Below are positions 11,347 to 22,496 of a DNA stretch of 64,000 nt, one piece after another (position 1 is the stretch's first letter; each line of letters starts with the position of its first letter). The stretch is taken from the NCBI GenBank assembly GCA_029945375.1, contig CM057063.1:558001-622000 (forward strand), given 5' to 3'. The position numbers were made by a program, and so were the translations under genes. The DNA is from Agaricus subrufescens. Its lineage: Eukaryota; Basidiomycota; Agaricomycetes; Agaricales; Agaricaceae. The notes beneath the pieces were generated by a model. That model was not told the DNA's origin. It was given only the letters and a program-made list of their open reading frames with translations, and ran no database searches.

Positions 11347-11445
11347 GCCGCAGGGAGTAAAATAAAAAATTGATCAGATGATCACAGGCCTAAAGTTCTC
11401 ACTGACGGAGAGCAATCAATACTGTTGACATAACTCACTGAGCAG

Positions 11446-11794
11446 ATGGTGGCAGTTAAGGGCAAGGAGATGTGAAGGAGGTGTGGCCGAAATGAAGAGA
11501 ACAGCGAGACAAAACAGCACGACAAGGAGAATCTGTCTACCAGCATACCAAAGGAGTTGAGTTCAACTTTGGTAGGTCTTCTAAGCCGGAGTATGAACTA
11601 CGTCGCAGGATTTACTCCTGACCACTTTGTCTTCAACTGTAACAATAACCAGAGGGGAAATATTGACCATTAATCTGGCTGCGATAAGGCAGTTCGACTA
11701 GGCATTATTGTACTGAGAAAGATAGCCGAGCCGTGTAGAACACTCTGACCACTATGAGCAAAGTTTTAGTATCATGTTGTGGGCACACTACACA
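11446..11794. repeat. Duplicated 3' flank of the NLR-A genes (partner 19041-19383)
   Basis: No gene is visible. The sequence is highly similar to 19041-19383, including GAAGAGAAC, GGAGTTGAGTTCAACTTTGGTAGG and ACACTACACATTA blocks, and it leads into the NLR stop codon in both places. It belongs to the duplicated block and probably holds the NLR 3' untranslated region. Confidence 0.8.
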
Positions 11795-14764
11795 TTAATT
11801 AATATATTTTGGGGCACCAGAATGACAAAACCGGTATCTCCACTCCAACAAACCATCATCTGGGTCGACAAATGTCCATTCTACGTAACACATCTCAGTC
11901 GCGTCAACAAAAACAGTAGCAAGTTGGTCTGGGTTGTTGATTAACTGTCTCGCAACACGTTGCGAACAGTGGAAGCATCCGTGAGGCCCAGAATACAAGT
12001 TAAGCTCATGGTGAGAATCTTTAATTGCTTTGATGTTGAACCGGGGAATGTCAGTTTGTGGTACTCTACCACCTAGCCATCTTGAAAACCGATGTCCCAG
12101 GCATTGTCGATCTTGCAAATCACCCACATCCATCCGCATAAAATTTTCGTGCTACATGCAATAAGCTTCAGTGAATTTGATAGCCCATGACATAAAACAA
12201 CCCACTGTACAATCTTGGCTCCCTAGGTCGTCCATTCCAACAGGACATGTGAGTTGGAGGGTGACATCTGTACAGATTGCAGCGTAATCTAACGACCAGG
12301 CCGGGACTTGTTTCAACTTTCCAAGGTCTGTCAATTCAGTTCGGAATTCGTCCTGACGAGCGATTTCAGTATCATAGATAGGGTAGTATTTAGGGATACT
12401 TACAAACACAAAATTCAACAGAGACCCAAACGGAAATGTAAAGTTGAGTGCAGTGAAACGCGTCGTCAAATGATTAAAGTAACCCATCTCCCGAAAGAAC
12501 TTGTTCCTGGAATAAAAAGCAACGCATATCTCTAACATCGCCATAGCGTACAATTTGCGCCTCAGCAGATCATCAGCCATTGGAAAACGCTCATCCTTAG
12601 GCCAAGATAGCGAGATGTTGCAAATACTTGCGCTAGCCGTTAAAGAACCATAGATATTACACTTGATACTTTTGCTAAGGTCCATGCAATCGAAGCTAGC
12701 AGGAACCTGCTCGATAATTCGCGAAGCATACTGAGCCTTGAGCATCCCCCAATCACCTAGACTGCTGCAAAATTGTGATCGTAGTGGATCGAACAGGAAA
12801 TCTTCGAAGGATTTGTGATAAAACATCAGCCCCTCAGCATCAGCTCTGTCAGGCGGCGGGACCTTCACGACGGCGTGTAGATGACGAACGGCAGCATAAG
12901 CAGCATCTTCTGTCAACCCAAGGGTATTACATCCCGTTCGAAAGTTATGTCCACGCATGAATTTGAATTTTGAGAAAACAAGTAATATCTTCTTAGCGTT
13001 GATAACACTACTATCCGGGATCTTTGAGATGATTCTGGCATACAAAGCGTCGAGCAAAGCCAAGGGGTTATTCTTTCTCGAGGACTTATCATTGAGGCCT
13101 TTCTCTATGGCTGCCAGAACGTCACCGAGCTGAGACACCGGGTCTCCGAAGTGAGGATCGTGGATGTATCGGACCACTATCGAAGCATACGCAAATAACC
13201 CGCCCGCAGCTGTAGCAATTTTTGTGAATTCAAGCTCAGAGGGCCACTCCCGTCTGTGGCTGAGTGTAGGATATGTGAGCTTGATCTCGTTCAGCTCATC
13301 ACGAAGATAGCGTTGGACGTCTTCACATGCCTCATCTGAGTCTATGGCGATTTCTTCTTTGGTGTAAGCGGGTTGAACATCGAGTTTCCCGAAAAAAGAA
13401 GTGATGTGGGGCTCCGGACGGCTGGCAATAAACCATACGACGGGAGAGGTAGGAAACGAGATGCAGAATCGTGAGATCAGCTCGAGGAGCTGTCGTTGTA
13501 CAAGGGGATTGTCGCACTCATCGAGTCCGTCAATGATAATGACGAATCGACGTGACTGATCGAACACCTGCCGGTGGATGAATGGGTCCGCAATAAATTT
13601 TTGAAATTGCACCGATAATGCTTTGCGAAGCAGAGATGGGTCTCTGCTAATCTCATTCTGAACAAATTGTCGGTAAGATTTGTACTTGGCAGCAAGTTGA
13701 TAAGCGATTGTCGTGAAAGTTTTGGTCCCGTCATCACGCCCATTGACGGAAAGGAAGACCGATGCATCGGCAGGTGTTTCCTCAGCGACCATTTGCATTA
13801 CTGCCGACTTTCCCACCCCAGCACAGCCGACTACCCAGCACATTTTCTCCTCGCCATCGCACACATTAACGAAAGTCTTGCATCTTCCTACAATAGCGAG
13901 ACGGGTTCCGGGGTGACATCGTGGGGGCGGGTCACGGTCAGAAGAGTCGTACTCTGCTCCGATTATTGTATGTTGCAGGAAGTCCTTCATGACTTGCAAA
14001 AACATCAGTAAGTAAAGGCTTAATAAATTTATAATGCCGATAGTACTTACAACCGTCGGAGGTAGTACTGTTGTCGATAAATGTACTGTTGCTCACTGAA
14101 AAGTTCTCTGATCTACTGAAAATGCCTTCGCCCTGATACTACCCATGATACAAATCTCAGTTTCTGTCTAGAGGCAAAGGAAGAGAAAACTTACAACTGG
14201 TCCCTGTCGAATTGCTGCGCGCCCTGGAGTAGGTTGTTGTAAATGATGATGATATGGATTGTTCGAATAAACCAGATTTTCTGGTTGGCGAAAAGTGATG
14301 GATGGGTTATCTATGTGAACAGGCCAGGTACTCGGTTGGTCATAGTAAAAAAATGGTGGATCTGGACGCGAGACATTTGTGCTGGGATGAGGAGAGGAAT
14401 GACGAAAAGGAACGAATGCGTGGCGTTGAAATTGATGGCCAACCATGTTGTCATGATAATGTGAGCGCTCTAATTGAGAACTAGAGGACGACGGTTGTGC
14501 CGCATTGGCTTGGAGTGTCAAAGATGGACGAGCCCCAGAGTGCACAGAGGGAGGAAGGGAGGTGTTTGAAGTTGATGGGTGGGTGTGATGGGTGGAGGGA
14601 GAGAGATAGGCATTGGAAGGGCGGCTCGCTTGATGGTCACCACTCGAGGTGGGATGATCCTGGTTAGACGGTGAAGGTGGAGGATGAGCAGAAGGGGAGC
14701 GGGAATACGGAGAGTAGCGAGCAGAAGAATGTGACAAGCGAGTTGGAAAGTATTTGTGCGACAT
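11795..14764 (-). CDS. NACHT NLR-type STAND protein, copy 1 (type A N-terminus)
   Basis: My model is exons 14764-14195, 14132-14051, 13992-12156 and 12080-11795. The total is divisible by three and gives 924 aa. Residues 1-190 are a low-complexity Ser/Pro/His-rich tail starting MSHKYFPTRLSHSS. Exon 2 encodes a short alternating polar/hydrophobic motif (FSVSNSTFIDNSTTSD). The NACHT NTPase follows, with Walker A GCAGVGKSAVMQ and Walker B IIIIDGLDECDN. After that come a helical region (FYHKSFEDFLFDP) and a conserved C-terminal part with CFHCSQR. No WD40, ankyrin or TPR repeats are seen. Fungal NLRs sense non-self and trigger responses such as cell death; the ligand and effector are unknown here. 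The last intron (75 nt) contains an in-frame TAG, so retention would truncate the protein. Confidence 0.88.
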
Positions 14765-15087
14765 GGCTGAAAAACCGGGGGTGAACCAGGAGCAGCCTTA
14801 TAGGTCTGGACGGAGCAATGCTGTGACCGCTGGCAGTGCTGGCGATGCTTCAAATTCCCGCCATTCGGAATAGACTGATGGCCACTTCACAGCCGCTCTC
14901 ATCGCATCAAGTACGTCGTATGAGAAGGATGGCACTCCTGTCAACTTTGGAAGCCATGACACTATGGCTGCAGACTAGAGTGACTGCTAGACCATTAGCT
15001 GTTAGCCTCTTGCATGTCATGAAATCTCAACATTTCACTGAGCTATGTAAAACGGCCTGCCCACCGTACTAATGAGTACATTACGTA

Positions 15088-18000
15088 TTAATCGACAGAT
15101 TTTGGGGCACCAGAATGACCAAACCGGTATCTCCACTCCAATAAACCAATATCTGGGTCGACAAATGACCACTCTACGTAACACATGTCAGTCTCGTCGA
15201 CGAAAACGGTAGCAAATTGGCCTGGGTTGTTGATTAATTGTCTTGCAAGACGCTGCGGACAGTGTAAGCATCCGTAAGAACCAAGAGAAATAAAGCGGTG
15301 AGAGTCTTTGATTGTTTTAATGTTGAACCGGGGAATGCCAGTTTGTGGTACCCTACGCTTGGGCCTTGAGAACCGATGTCGCAGGCATTGCCGATCTTGC
15401 AAACCATCCTCATCCAGTCGCGTAAATGTTTGGCGCTACATGCAATAAGCTTCAGTGAATTTGATACTCCATGACATAAAACAACCCACCGCACAATCTT
15501 GGCTCCATAAGTCGTCGTCCATTCCAACAGGACATGTGAGTTGCATTTCAACATCTGTACAGATTGCAGCATAATCTAATGACCAGGCTGGGACTTGTTT
15601 CAACTTTCCAAGGTCCATTAACTCAGTTCGAAACTCGTCCTGACGAGCGACTTCAGTATCATAGATAGGGTAGTGTTTAGGGATACTTACAAACACAAAA
15701 TTCAACAGGTAATCAAACGGAAATTCATAGTCGAGTGCGGTGAAACGCGTCGTCAAATGATTGAAGTAACTCATCTTCCAGAAGAACTTGTTGTCGGGTT
15801 GAAAACCAACGCATATCTCTTTCATCGCCATAGCGTACAATTGGCGTCTCAGTTCATCATCAGTCATCGAAAAACGCTCATCCTTAGGCCAAGATAGCGA
15901 GATGTCGCTGTAAATACTTGCGCTAGCTGTTAAAAAACCATGAAAAACACACTGGATAGTTTCGCTAAGGTCCATGCAATCGATGCTAGCAGGAACCTGC
16001 TCAACAATTCGCGAAGAATACTCAGCCTTGAGCATCTCCAAATCACCTCGACCGCTATAGAATTGTGATCGTAGTGGATCGAACAGGAAGTCTTCGAAGG
16101 ATTTGTGATAAAACGTCAGCTCCTCATCACCAGCTTCGTCCGGCGCGGGGACCTTCATGACGGCATGTAGATGACAAAGGGCAGCATAAGCCGCATCTTC
16201 TGTCAGCCCAAGTATATTACATTCCGTTCGAAAGTTACACCGACGCGTAACTTTATACTTTGAGCAAAGAAGTAATATCCTCTTAGCGTTGATAACGCTA
16301 CTATCCGAGACCTTTGAGATGATTCTGGCATACAAAGCGTCAAGCAAGGCCAGAGGGTTATTCTTTCTCGAGGATTTGCCATCGAGACATTTGTCAATAG
16401 CTGCCAGAACATGGCCGAGCTGAGACACCGGGTTTCTGAAGTAAGGATCGTTGATGTATCGGACCACTGTCGAAGCATACGCAAATAATCCGCCTGCAGC
16501 TGTAGCAATTTTCGTGAATTCCAGCTCCGAGGGCCACTCCCGTTTGCGTCTGAGTGTAGGATATGCGAGCTTGATCTTCTGCAGCTCATCACGAAGATAA
16601 CGTTGGACGTCTGAACACGCCTCATCTGAGTCTATGGCCATTTCTTCCTTTGTGTAAGCGGGTTGGACATCGACTTTTTCAAAAAAGGATGTGATATGGG
16701 GCTCTGGACGGCTGGCAATAAACCATACGACGGGAGAGGTAGGACACGAGATGCAGAATCGAGAGATCAGCTCAAGGAGCTGCTCTTGTACAAGAGGATT
16801 ATCGCACTCGTCGAGCCCATCAATGATAATGACAAATCGACGTGACAGATCAAACACCCGCTGGTGGATGTATGGATCGGCAATGAATTTTTGGAATTGC
16901 ACGGATAGCGCTTTGCGAAGCAGAGATGGATCTCTGCTAATTTCATTCTGAATGAATTGCCGGTAAGATTTGTACTTGGCAGCAAGCTGATAAGCGATTG
17001 TCGTGAAAGTTTTTGTCCCGTCATGACGTCCATTGACGGAAAGGAAGACTGATGCATCGGCAGGTGTTTCCTCAGCGACCATTTGCATTACCGCCGACTT
17101 TCCTACTCCAGCGCAGCCGACAATCCAGCGCATTTTCTCCTCGCCATCGCGCCCATCAATGAAATCCTTGCATCTTCCTAAGATTGCCAGTCGGGTTCCC
17201 GGGTGACATCGTGGTGGAGGGTCACGCGCGGAGGAATCGTGCTCTGCTCCAATGATAGTATCCTGCAGAAAGTCCTTCATGACTGTCAATGATAATGGTA
17301 AGTAGCGGTACAAAATTATACAGCGCGGATAGCTTACAATTGTCCGAGGTGGTACTGTTGTCGATCAACGTACTATCGGAGATGACCAGATCGTGAGATC
17401 CACTGAACATGCCTTGATTCTGGTATTGAGGTTGGTGAGATTGCTGGCACGGATCTGTTAGGAGCGTTTCAACTCTCAAAAAAAGCAACTCACTTCTGGC
17501 CTTGGGGGTGTTGACGGTATTATACCCTGAGTTTTCCAGAGCGACTGTTGATGAACTTGATCGATTGAGTATTCCGGTTGAGTAATAGTGACGGAAGACT
17601 GCGGGAGACCATGAATTTGAGAACCCGGCAGTGCGTGCACAGGGTAGAATATTGGGCGGTCCGGGTGTCCAGCGGGATGAGGGGGAGGATAGGGGCTGGG
17701 GCGAAACGGGGACGGGGCGAAATGTGGAGGTTGTTGGAGATACGGATTGAACAAAGCTGGAACCGGAAGACAATAATTTAGATACAAATGGCGCTCTACG
17801 CGAGGCGTAGTTTGTTCAGCGAACGGGTAGTCCTGACGCGTCAGATGTTCTGGTTGATGCGCATATGTGGCATTGATTGGCGGATGAGGCAGGAACGGTT
17901 GAGTAGTAGGATGAGTGGATCGATGGTGGGTGTATGGAGGTGACGGATTGTCGCCTGGAGGGGATACCATCGCCGCATTAGGGGGGTATATTGTTGGGTG

Positions 18001-18129
18001 ATGATTGACGAGCGCCGGGGGTGGTGGTGTAGCATGATGGCCAGGCATGGGAGGGTGATGACCAGGCATGAGAGGATGACGACCAGACCTGGGATGGGAA
18101 GACTGCGGGGTGGGGGAGGGGAACGGCAT
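15088..18129 (-). CDS. NACHT NLR-type STAND protein, copy 2 (type B N-terminus)
   Basis: Exons 18129-17494, 17419-17338, 17282-15440 and 15364-15088 join in frame to about 945 aa. The N-terminal 212 residues are Pro/His-rich, start MPFPSPTPQSSHPRSG and differ from the type A N-terminus of its neighbours. Exon 2 again encodes the short motif, here FSGSHDLVISDSTLIDNST. The NACHT core has Walker A GCAGVGKSAVMQ and IIIIDGLDECDN, and the C-terminal region has CLHCPQR. It starts about 320 bp from an upstream truncated gene-X copy oriented the opposite way. NLR1 begins about 320 bp beyond its stop. Its frame is intact. Confidence 0.88.
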
Positions 18130-18447
18130 ATCTGGGCAAGTACACGCAACTTGAGCTGTCTCTTTATTTGAGGCCTGGCCCTGGCTGCACAGCCATTTGA
18201 TGCCTCAACAGGCTGTGGCAAGAAAAGAACAAAGGCCCGTGCCGGAGTTTGAGGGCTATGTACAGCATCGCCGTTGTGGTGGTTGAACGTTGAATCTTGA
18301 TGTGATGAGAGACACGTGACCCTGTCGCGTATGTTATGATCGGTGAAGGATTGATTGCAGGCGCGTCTTCTTCTCATTCTAAGCTCACGTTGCACCCATC
18401 CGTCTATCCACAAACAGCTCTGATTAAGCGGACTCGTCGTTGCTACC
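18130..18447. promoter_or_regulatory. Divergent spacer between NLR2 and the truncated gene X
   Basis: A spacer of about 320 bp between divergent NLR2 (minus) and the gene-X fragment (plus). It resembles the spacer between NLR4 and intact gene X, sharing GGCACGTGACC-like and GTCGCGTATGTT blocks near 18310-18335 and 25808-25830. It is the expected site of a shared promoter; the CACGTG core is a possible bHLH-type site. No initiation site can be fixed. Confidence 0.45.
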
Positions 18448-18747
18448 ATGATCCTTCCTAAGTTTCTCAACAGACTTAGATATGGGTCCAAGACCACGCG
18501 ACGAATGGGGACACATGATCTTTCATTCCTTCATGCGTCCCGGAGACAGTGCGTCATACTGCTCATCCCAAACAAACGTCCCTCGACGCCTTCTCAGAAC
18601 AAATACAAGCCTCTGACTCTCTTAGTTGCCGAAATTCCTGACTCAAACTATCACCTTCCTGGTACTCCCAATGATCTCCCCCGCCTTTCACCAGATCCAC
18701 CCAGAAATTTCGAAAAACTCGCCATCAGCACTCCTAACGCGCCCGAT
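18448..18747 (+). pseudogene. Truncated 5' piece of gene X
   Basis: This matches 25970-26252 of the intact gene X (RYGS..TTRRMGTH, ..DSNYHLPGTP, FEKLAISTPNA) and then switches at about 18740-18748 to MEX67-derived sequence. Two small indels relative to the intact copy (one A near 18572, two bases near 18630) mean that about 25 codons are read in different frames in the two copies. Only the N-terminal part remains, so it is non-functional. Confidence 0.85.
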
Positions 18748-19040
18748 TTCCGAGCAGCATTCGATCCATCCTTAGCCTGTACTAGCATATGTCATATCTT
18801 CCACACGTTTGGATTTGAGTAATTTCGGATTGTAAGTTGGTCTGATAAGATGGTTACGTCCCAGCCAGCCAATTTCGCCCTGGTGTCCAATATCAGCCAT
18901 ATATCGACCTCATAGTATGAGAAAACTAACCTAGAACTACCAGAGGCAGGGAGTAAAATAAAAGATTGATCAGACAATCGCAGGCCTTAAGTTTTCACTG
19001 ACGGAGAGCAATCAATACTGTTGACATAACTCGCTGAGCA
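18748..19040 (-). pseudogene. MEX67 gene fragment 2
   Basis: This matches about 32150-32440 of MEX67 in the same orientation, encoding RLVFSYYEV and [16 protein letters not shown] of the NTF2-like domain. It lacks the solo LTR and palindrome present in fragment 1. Its left junction lies further inside MEX67 than that of fragment 1, while the right junction is the same. It lies immediately downstream of NLR3. Confidence 0.88.
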
Positions 19041-19383
19041 GATGGTGGCGGTTAATGGCAAGGAGATGTGGAGGAAGTATGACCGAAATGAAGAGAACGG
19101 CAAGACAAACCAATGCGACAAGGAGAATCTGTCTACTAGCATACGGAAGGAGTTGAGTTCAACTTTGGTAGGTCTTCTAAGCCGAAGTATAAACTACGTC
19201 GCAGGACTTACTACTGACCACTTCGTCTTCAACTGTAACGATAACCAGAGGGGAAACATTGACCATTAATCTGGCTCCGATAAGGCTGATCGATTAGGCA
19301 TTATTGTGCTGAAGAAGACAGCTGAGCCATATGGAATACTGTGACCACTATGAGCAAAATATTAGTATTATATTGCGGGTACA

Positions 19384-22328
19384 CTACACATTAGTTAATG
19401 TATTTGGAAGGCCAGAATGACAAAACCGGTATCTCCACTCCAATAAACCACCAGAGTCTGGATCGACAAACGACCACTCTACGTAACACATCTCAGTCGC
19501 GTCAACGAAAACAGTAGCAAGTTGGTCCGAGTTACTGATTAATTGTCTCGCAAGACGTTGCGAACAGTGGAAACATCCATAACGGCCGGGAGAAAAGTCG
19601 ACAAGGGAGTGAGAATCTTTGATTGCTTTGACGTTGAACCGAGGAATATCACTTTGTGGTACTCCACTATCTAGCATTCTTAAAAACCGATGTCCCAGGC
19701 ACTGCTGATCTTGCAAATCACCCTCATCCGTCCGCGTAAATGTTTGGTGCTACACGCAATAAATTTCAGTGAATTTGATACTCCGTGACATAAAACAACC
19801 CACTGCACAATCTTGGCTCCATAGATCGTCGTTCATTCCAACAGGACATGTGAGTTGGATGCTAACGTTTGTACAGATTGAAGCATAATCCAATGACCAG
19901 GCTGGGACTTGTTTCAACTTTCCAAGGTCCGTTAATTCAGTTCGAACCTCATCCTGACGAGCGACTTCAGTATCATAGATAGAGTAGTGTTTAGGGATAC
20001 TTACAAACACAAAATTCAACAGAGACAGAAACGGAAATTGATCGTGGAGTGCGGTGAAACGCGTCGTCAAATGATTAAAGTAACTCATCTTCCAGAAGAA
20101 CTTGTTACTGGGACGAAAATCACAGCATATCTCTTCCATCGCAATAGCGTACAATTGGCGCCTCAGTTTATCATCAGCCAGGTAGAAACGCTCATCCTCA
20201 GGCCAAGATAGCGAGATGTTGCAAATACTTGCGCTAGCTGTTAAATAACCATGAAAAGCACACTCGATACTTTCGCCAAGGTCCATACAATCGAAGTTAG
20301 CAGGAACCTGCTCGACAATTCGCGAAGAATACTGAGCCTCGAGCATCTCCACGTCACCTCGACCGCTGCAAAATTGTGATCGTAGTGGATCGAACAGGAA
20401 ATCTTCGAAGGATTTGTGATAAAATGTCAACTCCTCATCGTCAACTTTGTCCGGCACCGGGACCTTCATAACGGCGTGTAAATGACGAAGGGCAGCATAA
20501 GCTGTATCTTCTGTCAACCCAAGTATATTACATTGCGTTCGAAAGCCACACCGACCCCTAGCTTTGAATTTCGAGCAAAAAAGTAATATCTTCTTAGCGT
20601 TGATAACGCTACTACCCGGGATCTTTGAGATGATTCTGGCATACAAAGCATCGAGCAAAGCCAAGGGGTTATTCTTTCTCGAGGACTCGTCATTGAGCCC
20701 TTTGTCTATGGCTGCCAGAACATCACCGAGCTGAGACACTGGGTCTCCAAAGTGAAGATCGTTGATGTATCGGACCACTATCGAAGCATACGCAAATAAC
20801 CCGCCCGCAGCTGTAGCGATTTTCGTGAATTCTAGCTCCGAGGGCCACTCCCGTTTGCGTCTGAGTGTAGGATATGCGAGCTTGATCTTCTTCAACTCAT
20901 CGCGAAGATAACGTTGGACGTCTTCACATGCCTCATCTGAGTCTATGGCCATTTCTTCTTTTGTGTAAGCGGGTTGGACATCAGGATTTTCAAAAAAGGA
21001 TGTGATGTGAGCCTCTGGACGGCTGGCAATAAACCATGTGACGGGAGAGGTAGGACACGAGATGCAGAATCGAGAGATCAGCTCAAGGAGCTGCTCTTGT
21101 ACAAGAGGATCATTGCACTCGTCAAGTCCGTCAATGATAATGACAAATCGACGTGACCGATCAAACACCTGCCGGTGGATGAATGGGTCTGCAATGAATT
21201 TTTGAAACTGCACCGATAGCGCTTTGCGAAAGAGAGACGGATCTCCGCTAATCTCGTTCTGAATGAATTGGCGGTAAGATTTGTACTTAACAGCAAGCTG
21301 ATAAGCGATTGTCGTGAAAATTTTTGTCCCGTCATGACGTCCATTGACGGAAAGAAAGACTGATGCATCGGCAGGAGTTTCCTCAGCGACCATTTGCATT
21401 AATGCCGACTTTCCTACTCCAGCACAACCGACAACCCAGCGCATTCTCTCCTCGCCACCGCACCCATCAATGAAATCCTTGCATCTTCCTAAGATTGCCA
21501 GTCGGGTTCCCGGGTGACATCGTGGTGGTGGGTCACGGTCTGAAGAGTCATACTCTGCTCCGATGATTGTATGTTCCAGGAAGTCCTTCATGACTTGCAA
21601 TGACACCGGTAAGTAAAAGCTTAATAACCACATAATGCCGCTGGTACTTACAACTGTCGGAGGTAGTGCTATTGTCGATAAATGTACTGTCCCTCACTGA
21701 AAAATTCTGCGATCCACTGAAAATGCCTTCGCCCTGGTACTATCCATGAAACAACTCTCAACTTCTGTCTGGAGGTACGGGAGAAGAAAACTTACAACTG
21801 GGCTGTGTTGAGTTGCTGTTGGCCCTACCATAAGTCGATGTACATGCTGATGATCTGAATTGTTCGAATAATCAGGGTCTGCTCTGGGGCGAAAAGTGAT
21901 GGATGGTTACTCGGTTGATGGTAGTCGAAGAATGTAGGGTCCGGGAATGGAACATTTGTAGAGGGATGATGAAGATGAACGAATGCACATTGTTGAGATT
22001 GTGGGTCAACCATGTTGTCGTGATAATGTGAGCGCTCTAATTGAAGGGTAGAGGACGACGGCTGTGCCGCATCAGCTTGGAGTGTCAAAGATGGTCCAGC
22101 GCTAGAGCGCACAGAGGGAGGAACGGAGGTGTTTGAAGTTGATGGGAAAATGTGATGGGTAGGGGGAGAGAGGTAGGCATTGGAGGGGTGGCTCGCTTCA
22201 TGATCGCCGCTCGAGGAGGGAGAATCCTGGTTAGATGAAGGTGAAGGATGAGCAAAAGGAGAACGAGAATACGGAGAGTAGCGAGCAGAAGAACGTGACA
22301 AGCGGGCTGGCAAAGATCTGTGCGACAT
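19384..22328 (-). CDS. NACHT NLR-type STAND protein, copy 3 (type A; first exon frameshifted)
   Basis: By homology to copy 1, the exons would be 22328-21796, 21733-21652, 21593-19754 and 19678-19384. Exons 2-4 are in frame and encode the short motif, Walker A GCAGVGKSALMQ, Walker B IIIIDGLDECND and the C-terminal CFHCSQR region. Exon 1 (type A start MSHRSLPARLSRSS) is 533 nt, not a multiple of three. A deletion near 21890-21900 relative to copy 1 shifts the frame to a TAG at 21825. The full protein therefore needs an alternative start (for example MKDFLEHT at the head of exon 3) or different splicing. It is partly broken or N-terminally shortened. Confidence 0.75.
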
Positions 22329-22496
22329 AGCTGAGGAGCCAGGGGTGAACCAGGAGCAGTCTTATAAGTCTGGTCAGAGCGATGCTGTGACCGCTGGCAG
22401 TGCTGGCGCTGCTTCGAATTCCTGCCACTCAGAATAGACTGATGGCCACCTCACAGCCGCGCTCATCTCAACATGTACTAATGGGTACATTACGTA

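Larger units (their letters stand above)
10593..11445 (-). pseudogene. MEX67 gene fragment 1 (split by a solo LTR and a palindrome)
   Basis: The outer parts match 32088-32440 of the intact MEX67 gene downstream. They cover the end of the NTF2-like domain, its following exon end and the adjoining intron, in the same orientation. The copy is interrupted at 10650-11010 by a solo LTR and at about 11219-11350 by a perfect-palindrome insertion. It has lost the rest of the gene and its frame. It directly follows the gene-X relic and precedes the 3' flank of NLR1. Confidence 0.85.

Noticed and set aside
13332..13767. Overlapping minus-strand frames inside the NLR genes (and their equivalents in copies 2-4)
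   Set aside because: They are alternate frames of the NACHT coding exons and recur in each copy only because the genes are near-identical.
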